A stretch of DNA of 5,142 bases from Desulfobacteraceae bacterium (GTDB lineage Bacteria > Desulfobacterota > Desulfobacteria > Desulfobacterales > JAUWMJ01): the NCBI GenBank assembly GCA_030612225.1, contig JAUWOH010000252.1, positions 1-5,142 of the forward strand. Reading direction: 5' to 3'. Of this stretch, positions 1 through 4,921 are shown in pieces (position 1 is the stretch's first letter; each line of letters opens with the position of its first letter). The position numbers were made by a program, and so were the translations under genes. The notes under the pieces are model-generated. The model was not told where the DNA came from. It was given only the letters and a program-made list of their open reading frames with translations, and did not search any database.

Positions 1-372
1 TTCCGGGTCCGGTCTCTCTTTTGTAATTTCGTCCACAAGCGGTTGAAATGTAAAATCAGCTTCGCCTCTCAAGGCGTAATCGGCATTAAGATTTTTGAAG
101 AACGCAACCGGCCTGCTCCTGAGAGCGGGGCCTCCGAGGATGAGTTTTGTCGATGGTAAAGTCCTTTTAATTTCTTCACTCCATGCCTTTGCAAGGGTGT
201 ATTCATTATACTCATCATAGGCGGTCACCATCACAAAATCGGGGTGAAGCCTCTGCGCCTCTTCAACGGAAGGCACAATCACCAATCTGTGGGTTTCCCC
301 TTTGTGCAGGACTTTACTAAAATATTCAGCCGCAATGCTGTCTGTTTGAGACAGGAACGCAAACAAGGCCAT
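1..372 (-). CDS. B12-binding-domain radical SAM protein, N-terminal part (runs off left edge)
   Basis: The reading frame is open from an ATG at 372 to the left edge (124 codons, no stop). It begins MALFAFLSQTDSIAAEYF. A GGAGGA Shine-Dalgarno lies 8 nt upstream (381-386), and an in-frame TAA two codons before the ATG fixes the start. The residues fit the cobalamin-binding Rossmann-like domain found before the radical SAM core in this superfamily: a buried strand DFVMVTAYDEYNEYTLAKA (45-63), then KLILGGPAL (76-84), then DYALRGEADFTFQPLVDEI (98-116). The GGP turn and the 'dyalrGEae' segment are hallmarks of the family. The CxxxCxxC iron-sulfur motif would lie beyond the edge and cannot be seen. 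No DxHxxG cobalamin-ligand motif appears, as in many members of the family, so B12 may bind base-off without a protein histidine or not at all. Substrate unknown. The gene is preceded by a sigma-54-type promoter and is divergent from a sigma-54 activator, which suggests conditional expression. Confidence 0.82.
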   Translation of the reverse strand, partial: MALFAFLSQTDSIAAEYFSKVLHKGETHRLVIVPSVEEAQRLHPDFVMVTAYDEYNEYTLAKAWSEEIKRTLPSTKLILGGPALRSRPVAFFKNLNADYALRGEADFTFQPLVDEITKERPDPE

Positions 373-421
373 GATTTAAATCCTCCACTCAATATTAAGG
401 TTAAAGCATTGGACAACTCAC

Positions 422-450
422 ACAACATCCACAAGCCACAAACATGTTGT
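422..450. repeat. 7-bp inverted repeat around the predicted sigma-54 start site
   Basis: ACAACAT (422-428) and ATGTTGT (444-450) are perfect inverted arms separated by 15 nt. They straddle the predicted start of transcription of the radical SAM gene. The loop and flank contain further ACAA units (413, 431, 438) at roughly 9-nt spacing. This could be an operator or a 5'-leader hairpin; no family could be assigned. Confidence 0.3.
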
Positions 451-452
451 AA

Positions 453-468
453 AGCAATTTTGGGGCCA
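453..468 (-). promoter_or_regulatory. Sigma-54 (RpoN) -24/-12 promoter for the radical SAM gene
   Basis: On the minus strand the sequence reads TGGCCCCAAAATTGCT, against the consensus TGGCACG-N4-TTGCW. The invariant GG and GC dinucleotides are exactly 10 nt apart, TTGCT is perfect, and the base before TGG is a C as preferred. Transcription would start near 442, leaving a leader of about 70 nt before the ATG at 372. Orientation and distance suit the radical SAM gene, and the gene on the other side encodes a sigma-54 activator. The match is seen directly; its activity is inferred. Confidence 0.65.
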
Positions 469-470
469 GG

Positions 471-666
471 CTCATCTCTCGGTGTGTTCCAGGCAACCTA
501 TTGTATTTACGATACTTTTTAAGATGAGTTTTGAGGGATATACCGGGAATAAATAAATAATTAATACAGCCTATGCGCCTCTTTTTCATAACAGACTGAA
601 ACTATTAACAATATAAGCGCTAAATATCTTTACATGTAAATTTATTTGACACTAAGATGAACATCT
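471..666. promoter_or_regulatory. Cluster of AGATGA-type half-sites, candidate activator binding sites
   Basis: Four AGATG/CATCT half-sites lie between the two divergent genes: CTCATCT at 471-477, AGATGAG at 522-528 (its exact inverse complement), and AGATG-AA-CATCT at 655-666, which supplies two. TAAGATGA also recurs at 520-527 and 653-660. The distal palindrome is about 200 nt upstream of the sigma-54 promoter, a usual distance for enhancer-binding proteins. Binding by the adjacent regulator is inferred from position and repetition only. Confidence 0.35.
629..640. promoter_or_regulatory. Perfect 12-bp palindrome TTTACATGTAAA
   Basis: TTTACATGTAAA is a perfect palindrome lying just upstream of the -35 element at 646-651 of the rightward promoter and within AT-rich DNA. 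Its position fits an operator. Which protein would bind it is unknown, and in AT-rich DNA a chance palindrome is possible. Confidence 0.3.
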
Positions 667-674
667 GTTATTTT
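646..674 (+). promoter_or_regulatory. Sigma-70-type promoter for the sigma-54 activator gene
   Basis: A perfect -35 TTGACA (646-651) is followed after 17 nt by TATTTT (669-674; 4 of 6 matches to TATAAT). Transcription would start near 681, leaving a leader of about 100 nt before the ATG at 782. The spacer contains the palindrome AGATGAACATCT (655-666), so a regulator bound there would occlude RNA polymerase. Confidence 0.45.
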
Positions 675-688
675 TGCAGTAATTTTAG

Positions 689-770
689 TTTGACAGTTTC
701 GTAAAAAATCAAAATCCGGCAGCTTCGTTACAAGCTTCAAGTTCAAGGCGTGCAAATCTTGCGGAGGGAG
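689..770 (+). repeat. Putative half of a dispersed deltaproteobacterial repeat, ending at the Shine-Dalgarno of the regulator gene
   Basis: The stretch begins TTTGACAGTTTCGTAAAAA and continues with GGCAGCTTCGTTACAAGC and TTCAAGTTCAAGGCGTG. From memory, this order of blocks resembles intergenic repeats scattered in deltaproteobacterial genomes, which close with the inverse TTTTTACGAAACTGTC. No closing arm is present here, so it would be a broken or captured half. Small internal inverted arms occur, such as AGCTT-CGTTAC-AAGCT (721-736). The 3' end merges into GGAGGGAGGT (763-772), the ribosome binding site of the next gene. The TTGACA at 690-695 has no acceptable -10. The repeat identity is recollection and is unverified. 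Confidence 0.35.
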
Positions 771-781
771 GTAATCGCGGC

Positions 782-2197
782 ATGACAACCGATGAAAAAG
801 CATTCGTTATGGATGCCCTGGACTGCAATCCTTATATAGGAATGACTGTCATTAACAAAGACGGTATATGTCTATTCAGGACCAAGAAGAATGAAGAGCT
901 GTCCGGAATAAAAAACTCCGGTATAATAGGAAAACATTTTTCAGTGGCGGTGCCTCACCATAATGAACTGCTTGAGGTTCTGAAGACAGGCGTTCCCAGA
1001 TTCGGTCTCCCCTTCAGGACGATAACCGGCGATATGACATTCATCCACCGTATCCCTCTCAAAATAGGCGACGAAATCATAGGGGCCTTATCGATTACAA
1101 TCTTCAGAGATGCAAGGGAGATGGAAAACATTCTTGAAAAATACAATTCGACAAAGAATAGGTTAAAATATTACGAACAGGAATTACGCAAGTTACGGGC
1201 GGCAAAATATACCTTTGAAAATATTATCGGAATGAGCGATGAGATTATAGCAAGCAAGAAACTGGCTGAAAACTATGCCCATGGCAACTCTTCAGTCTTG
1301 ATTACCGGAGAAACCGGCACAGGGAAAGAACTCTTTGCCCATGCCATTCACTTGGCAAGTCCCAGAAAAGACGGCCCGTTTATCCGCGTCAACTGCGGAG
1401 CAATCCCGGCCGACCTCCTGGAAAGCGAGCTCTTCGGTTACGAAGAAGGGGCCTTTACCGGCGCCAAAAAGGGTACAAAGGTCGGAAAGTTTGAGCTGGC
1501 TAACCAAGGGACAATCTTTTTAGACGAGGTTTCATTACTAAGCCTGTCAATGCAGCCGAAACTATTGTCGGTTCTACAAAACCACGAAATCGAAAGGATA
1601 GGGGGGAACAGAATCGTAAGGCTCGATTTCCGTGTAATCTCAGCCACAAACAGAAACCTGGAAAAGATGATTGGGGAAGGGACATTTAGAAGTGATTTGT
1701 ACTATCGTTTGGGCATCCTTAGTCTTAACCTCCCTTCACTAAGGGAGAGGAAAGATGATATTTACCTTCTTGCCCTGCATTTTCTTGAGTCTTTCAACCG
1801 CGAATATGGCTTTAATATTGGTGGAATGGATCCACAGATACCAAATATCTTGTCTGATTGGAACTGGCCTGGAAACATACGAGAACTACGAAATGTCCTG
1901 GAACGAGCTGTCCAGGTAAGTGACAAGAAGTGCATCAGCGTTAATGACCTGCCTGATTACCTGACAACTAACTGGAAGTTCAGCGTCTTGCAATGTTCAG
2001 CCAAGCAACATCCTAACATTCTCAGGAAGTCGAAAGATGAGGTTGAAAAAAAATTATTGGAATCAGCTCTCGTTTCCAATAGTTGGAACAAATCCAGGAC
2101 CGCGAAACAATTGGGAGTTTCAAGGGCGCTCCTGTATGCCTTAATCAAAAAGTATGATTTCCAAGGGTTGTCCACTCGCGAATCCTCATTACAATAA
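782..2197 (+). CDS. Sigma-54-dependent transcriptional regulator (PAS, AAA+, Fis-type HTH)
   Basis: A 471-residue enhancer-binding protein that uses ATP hydrolysis to open sigma-54 promoters. An N-terminal PAS-like sensor spans about 10-115 (NPYIGMTVINKDGICLFRT; later FIHRIPL and GALSITIFRD), followed by a helical linker to about 142. The AAA+ core is complete: Walker A GETGTGKE (176-183), sigma-54 contact loop GAFTGA (223-228), Walker B GTIFLDEV (243-250), sensor I region SATNRN (287-292), arginine-finger segment FRSDLYYRL (302-310) and sensor II WPGNIREL (362-369). A Fis-type helix-turn-helix lies near 436-457 (NKSRTAKQLGVSRALLYALI). There is no receiver domain, so activation is likely by a ligand or redox signal at the PAS domain rather than by phosphorylation; Cys15 and Cys30 are present there. 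The layout resembles PAS-type regulators of catabolic operons. The start is supported by GGAGG at 767-771, 10 nt upstream. The gene is divergent from the radical SAM gene, its most likely target. Confidence 0.95.
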   Translation: MTTDEKAFVMDALDCNPYIGMTVINKDGICLFRTKKNEELSGIKNSGIIGKHFSVAVPHHNELLEVLKTGVPRFGLPFRTITGDMTFIHRIPLKIGDEIIGALSITIFRDAREMENILEKYNSTKNRLKYYEQELRKLRAAKYTFENIIGMSDEIIASKKLAENYAHGNSSVLITGETGTGKELFAHAIHLASPRKDGPFIRVNCGAIPADLLESELFGYEEGAFTGAKKGTKVGKFELANQGTIFLDEVSLLSLSMQPKLLSVLQNHEIERIGGNRIVRLDFRVISATNRNLEKMIGEGTFRSDLYYRLGILSLNLPSLRERKDDIYLLALHFLESFNREYGFNIGGMDPQIPNILSDWNWPGNIRELRNVLERAVQVSDKKCISVNDLPDYLTTNWKFSVLQCSAKQHPNILRKSKDEVEKKLLESALVSNSWNKSRTAKQLGVSRALLYALIKKYDFQGLSTRESSLQ

Positions 2198-2458
2198 TTG
2201 CAACAGTTCACCGTGCAGCTAGAATTCACAACATTCCGGTAAAGCAGAAAAACTTCTCTATTGAAAAGAAATTGCAACCTCAAACAGAGGGCAACTTAGA
2301 AGCAGTATTTAACTGTCGTTTTGTAGCATCATGGTTCTCAACGGCACAACATGCCGGGCCGCATTGAATATGATAGAAAGGGTTTTACTTGTTTTTAATG
2401 GTGAGACATAGAGGATTTGAACCCCATGGGAAAGGCTGAAAAACAATAGGAGGTCAAA
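2198..2458. other. Intergenic region between regulator and membrane-protein operon
   Basis: These 261 nt contain no convincing gene. AATTGCAAC occurs twice (2196-2204 and 2270-2278). TATGAT at 2369-2374 could be a -10 for the downstream operon, but no good -35 lies 16-18 nt before it. No sigma-54 site with correct GG-N10-GC spacing was found, and no strong hairpin with a T tract follows the regulator's stop. The only striking item is the tRNA 3'-end-like segment near the right end. Confidence 0.5.
2399..2425 (-). other. tRNA 3'-end-like fragment (T arm, acceptor strand, CCA), possible attachment-site remnant
   Basis: Read on the minus strand from 2425, the sequence gives GGGGTTCAAATCCTCT, which fits the T stem-loop (G53-TTCAAAT-C61), then ATGTCTC as seven acceptor-strand bases, then A as discriminator and CCA, all at the exact spacing of a tRNA. 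One T-stem pair would be T-T and one G-T. No matching 5' half follows upstream on the minus strand: there is no GAGACAT acceptor partner and no anticodon arm. It is therefore not a functional tRNA. Such 3' fragments are typical of att sites left by integrases that target tRNA genes. Chance similarity remains possible. Confidence 0.4.
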
Positions 2459-2980
2459 ATGCTTAAAATTCTCTTTAAACTGTTTAAGGCTTTAAACTCA
2501 GAGGCTGAGCCGCACCAGATCAGTCTTGCTTTTTGTTTCTCCATGATTGCGGGTCTGACACCGTTTTTGAGTCTGCATAATCTTCTTGTTCTATTGCTGG
2601 TTTTGCTTCTTCGGGTAAATCTTTCAGCATTTGTAGTAGGGCTGGGGGTCTTTTCGGCAATCGCTTATATTATAGATCCACTGTTTCACAGGATTGGCCT
2701 TTTTGTCCTGACTGCAAGTAACCTTGAAGGGCTATGGACATCTATCTATAATTCTACCTTATGGCGGCTTGAAAATTTCAACAATTCCATTGTCATGGGA
2801 AGTCTTCTCTTCTCCTTAATCCTCTTTATCCCCCTCTTCATCATCATGAATATATTAATCGTTAAATACCGTACAAATGTCATGGCATGGGTAGAAAAGA
2901 CCAAAATCGTGCAGGGCTTAAGGGCCGGCAAAATTTACAATCTTTATAAAGCAGCATCGGGATGGGGAGGTGCATCATGA
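2459..2980 (+). CDS. TIGR03546-family-like integral membrane protein
   Basis: A 173-residue hydrophobic protein that I match from memory to the uncharacterised family TIGR03546, a distant relative of the DUF2062 type. The conserved N-terminal stretch runs from about 12 to 52: LNSEAEPHQISLAFCFSMI, then AGLTPFLSLHNLL. It is followed by LRVNLSAFVVGLGVFSAIAY (51-70) and DPLFHRIG (73-80). Likely membrane segments are at about 22-36, 40-52, 56-84 and 111-136. The C-terminal tail (137-173) is basic and probably cytoplasmic. A perfect AGGAGGT (2448-2454) lies 4 nt before the ATG, suggesting strong translation. The stop overlaps the next gene's start by ATGA, so the two are translationally coupled and probably stoichiometric. 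Function is unknown; the constant partner and the membrane location suggest a shared role in the inner membrane. Confidence 0.75.
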   Translation: MLKILFKLFKALNSEAEPHQISLAFCFSMIAGLTPFLSLHNLLVLLLVLLLRVNLSAFVVGLGVFSAIAYIIDPLFHRIGLFVLTASNLEGLWTSIYNSTLWRLENFNNSIVMGSLLFSLILFIPLFIIMNILIVKYRTNVMAWVEKTKIVQGLRAGKIYNLYKAASGWGGAS

Positions 2981-4746
2981 AAAAGTGGATACGCTGGAAG
3001 GGTTTAATGTTTTTTTTCTGTTTTGCCGTCCTTCTCTCACTTATCTGGTTTGTTTTTGCGCCTGTATTTGTAGAGAGAATGATTGAGAAATACGGAACAG
3101 ATATGGTCGGGGCAAAAGTTGAGCTGGATGATGCTGATTTAACTCTCTCTCCACTTGGATTTGTTTTGAAACGTCTTCAGATTACCAATCCCGACGAACC
3201 CATGACAAACGCAGTGGAGATCGCGGATATCGGTTTTTCTCTTGACGGATTAAATCTTTTAAGACGCAAGGTTGTCATTGATGAAATGAACCTTGACCAG
3301 GTACAAATCAATACACATAGGGGAAAATCCGGTGCAATCAGAAAAAAACCCAGGGAAATTTCAGACGATCTAAAGAAAAGAAAAGGCAAAACACTCTCTC
3401 TGCCTTCATTGAAAATTCCCGATGTCGATGAGATCCTTGAGAAAGAAAATCTTGTTTCCCTTGAACTGATAAGAACACTTGATAGTGACATAAAGGCTGA
3501 AGAATTGAAATGGGAGCGTATATTAAATGAAATCCCGGACAAAGAAAAACTTGATGAATATAAAAAACGGATCGAAAAAATTAAATCCGCAAAAAAAGAG
3601 GGGGTGAGCGGTATATTGGAAGGTGTGAGTGAAGCGGCTGAAATCAAAAAAGATATCGACAGTGATCTTAAACAGATACAAGATGCGCATAGAGAGTTTG
3701 AGACAAGCCTGGCATCTTTGAAAAAACGTATGGATGAGGCGAAAAAAGCGCCACTCGAAGATATTCGCAGACTAAAGGCTAAATATTCAATTTCACCAAC
3801 CGGCCTTGGTAATTTAAGCCGTCTCATTTTGGGGCCAAAAATCGGAGAATGGACAGACAGGGCCTTTTTCTGGTATGAAAAAATTAAGCCGGCTCTAAAG
3901 CGCGCAGAAAAGGATAAAAAAACCGGGCACAAAGCCGTTAAGCCCATGAGAGGCAAGGGGATAAACATTGTATATAAAGAGAAATCTCCTCTCCCTGATT
4001 TTTTGATTCGCGATATAAACGCGTCTGTAAAGCTTAAAGCCGGGGATATCGGTGGCAAAATAAGAAATATTACCACGGATCAGGATATACTTGGGATACC
4101 TCTTACATTTATTTTTTCAGGAGATAAGTTAAAAGGCGTAAAATCTGCTGAAATAAAAGGAAGCCTTGACCATATTGTCCCAACTAAATCAAAAGATACC
4201 CTGAATATGCGTATTAAGGGATATCAGTTGCAGGAGATGACCTTGTCTGACCATCAAGAATTGCCGCTTACTTTAAAAGAAGGCCTCATGAATCTTACAC
4301 TAAACAGTCAATTAAAGGGGGAGGCTGTTAAAATAAAGACTGTTGCAAATTTTGGATCTGTAAAGTTTACGACTGAAGGGGGAAGGGCGGATTCACTTTT
4401 TGCGCAAACCATCTCTTCAACTTTATCTGATATAACCGGATTTAGCTTAATGGTTGATATAACAGGAACCCTTGATAACTATGAAACAGATATTTCATCG
4501 GATCTTGATCAGATTATGAAAAAAGCTGTGGGGAATTTAGTAAAAAAGGAGTCCGCAAGTTTAGAGAGAAAACTAAGACCCGCTGTTTATGCAAAGGTGA
4601 ATGGTCCATCTGATGATTTAAAGTTAAAGTTTAGTCACTTAGCTTCTATAAATAATGAACTGGTCAGCCGCCTTGACCTTGGGAAAAATGCGCTGGACAG
4701 CTTTGGAGCGAAAAACAATTCAAAAATATTCAAGCTGCCATTTTAA
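2977..4746 (+). CDS. TIGR03545-family-like protein: AsmA-like region with long coiled coil
   Basis: From the ATG at 2977 this is a 589-residue protein, which I match to the uncharacterised family TIGR03545, the usual partner of TIGR03546. I prefer 2977 over the ATG at 2962 (5 codons longer) because GGGGAGG (2964-2970) sits 6 nt before it and the ATGA overlap gives coupling. One membrane anchor spans about 11-32. Residues about 40-115 (VGAKVELDDADLTLSPLGFV, then LQITNPDEP, ADIGFSLDGLNLLRRKVVID, INTHRGKSG) resemble the start of AsmA/DUF748-type envelope proteins. A lysine- and glutamate-rich, probably coiled-coil stretch covers about 150-275. GPKIGEWTDRAFFWYEKIKP (286-305) looks like a family signature. 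The rest (about 330-560) is beta-strand-like repeats (GDIGGKIRNI, AEIKGSLDHI, LNLTLNS-type), expected to lie in the periplasm. Function unknown; a part in lipid or outer-membrane transport is only an analogy with AsmA proteins. Confidence 0.78.
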   Translation: MKKWIRWKGLMFFFCFAVLLSLIWFVFAPVFVERMIEKYGTDMVGAKVELDDADLTLSPLGFVLKRLQITNPDEPMTNAVEIADIGFSLDGLNLLRRKVVIDEMNLDQVQINTHRGKSGAIRKKPREISDDLKKRKGKTLSLPSLKIPDVDEILEKENLVSLELIRTLDSDIKAEELKWERILNEIPDKEKLDEYKKRIEKIKSAKKEGVSGILEGVSEAAEIKKDIDSDLKQIQDAHREFETSLASLKKRMDEAKKAPLEDIRRLKAKYSISPTGLGNLSRLILGPKIGEWTDRAFFWYEKIKPALKRAEKDKKTGHKAVKPMRGKGINIVYKEKSPLPDFLIRDINASVKLKAGDIGGKIRNITTDQDILGIPLTFIFSGDKLKGVKSAEIKGSLDHIVPTKSKDTLNMRIKGYQLQEMTLSDHQELPLTLKEGLMNLTLNSQLKGEAVKIKTVANFGSVKFTTEGGRADSLFAQTISSTLSDITGFSLMVDITGTLDNYETDISSDLDQIMKKAVGNLVKKESASLERKLRPAVYAKVNGPSDDLKLKFSHLASINNELVSRLDLGKNALDSFGAKNNSKIFKLPF

Positions 4747-4761
4747 AGATTATGCGCCGGT

Positions 4762-4792
4762 GGGAAAACTGTGGACATTTCCGGTTTTCGCC
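4762..4792 (+). repeat. Stem-loop immediately downstream of the membrane-protein operon
   Basis: GAAAAC (4764-4769) pairs with GTTTTC (4784-4789). The stem extends inward through T4770-G4783 and G4771-C4782, and outward through GG/CC across a bulged G4790. It is the first of two adjacent hairpins after the stop at 4744-4746. It has no T tract, so it is more likely an mRNA 3'-end structure or part of a repeat than a terminator by itself. Confidence 0.35.
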
Positions 4793-4795
4793 AAT

Positions 4796-4824
4796 TCAGC
4801 GGACGCGGCAAACCGCGCCGCTGA
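4796..4824 (+). terminator. Strong GC-rich hairpin, candidate operon terminator or palindromic repeat
   Basis: TCAGCGG (4796-4802) and CGCGG (4804-4808) pair perfectly with CCGCG (4813-4817) and CCGCTGA (4818-4824). The result is a 12-bp stem with one bulged A (4803) and a CAAA loop. It is followed by TCTCTTGCATT, a poor T tract. Its position 50 nt after the operon's stop fits a terminator. The high GC content against AT-rich surroundings and the neighbouring second hairpin also fit an inserted palindromic element. Function is not settled. Confidence 0.45.
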
Positions 4825-4879
4825 TCTCTTGCATTAAATGCCATAACATTCAGGAGGCGTTGAGCGATAATGGCAGATA

Positions 4880-4910
4880 AAGACAGGTTGCTCCACCATT
4901 AGTGTATAAT
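4880..4910 (+). promoter_or_regulatory. Sigma-70-type promoter for the exported EEP-family gene
   Basis: A perfect -10 TATAAT (4905-4910) is preceded by a weak -35 AAGACA (4880-4885) at 19 nt. Transcription would begin near 4917, so the message would be nearly leaderless for the ATG at 4922 and have about 17 nt of leader for the ATG at 4934. The -10 lies within the 6-bp inverted repeat CCATTA/TAATGG (4895-4914). Confidence 0.45.
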
Positions 4911-4921
4911 AATGGGGTAAA

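Noticed and set aside
244..522. 92-codon plus-strand frame at the left
   Set aside because: It overlaps the radical SAM gene antisense and its promoter region, and its translation shows no domain-like pattern.
690..718. Second TTGACA (690-695) as a promoter for the regulator gene
   Set aside because: There is no acceptable -10 at 16-18 nt, and it is part of the repeat-like stretch.
745..763. GGCGTGCAAATCTTGC as a sigma-54 promoter before the regulator gene
   Set aside because: The GG to GC distance is 12 nt instead of 10, and it lies too close to the ATG.
1957..2283. 108-codon minus-strand frame over the end of the regulator gene
   Set aside because: It is antisense to the Fis-type HTH coding region, with no ribosome site or recognisable product.
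2331..2411. 26-residue plus-strand frame starting MVLNGTTCRAA
   Set aside because: There is no Shine-Dalgarno, no start-proximal promoter, and it runs into the tRNA-like fragment.
2962..2976. Upstream ATG as the start of the large membrane-anchored protein
   Set aside because: It would put the GGGGAGG inside the coding region. The ATG at 2977 has this ribosome site at 6 nt and the classic ATGA overlap.
3177..4076. 299-codon open frame on the minus strand inside the large membrane-anchored protein gene
   Set aside because: It is antisense to a gene with clear family features, is rich in Ser, Phe and Arg as expected from the complement of Lys/Glu-rich codons, and has no credible Shine-Dalgarno or recognisable motif.
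4859..4865. GTTGAGC, matching the integron attC core GTTRRRY, next to a hairpin with a bulged base
   Set aside because: No partner GCTCAAC-type R'' site or L boxes lie at the right distance upstream, so this is not an attC site.
4870..4902. 10-residue frame MADKDRLLHH preceded by AGGAGG at 4852-4857
   Set aside because: Spacing of 12 nt is long, the frame is tiny, and it lies upstream of the TATAAT promoter rather than in a leader. It could be a gene remnant but cannot be supported.
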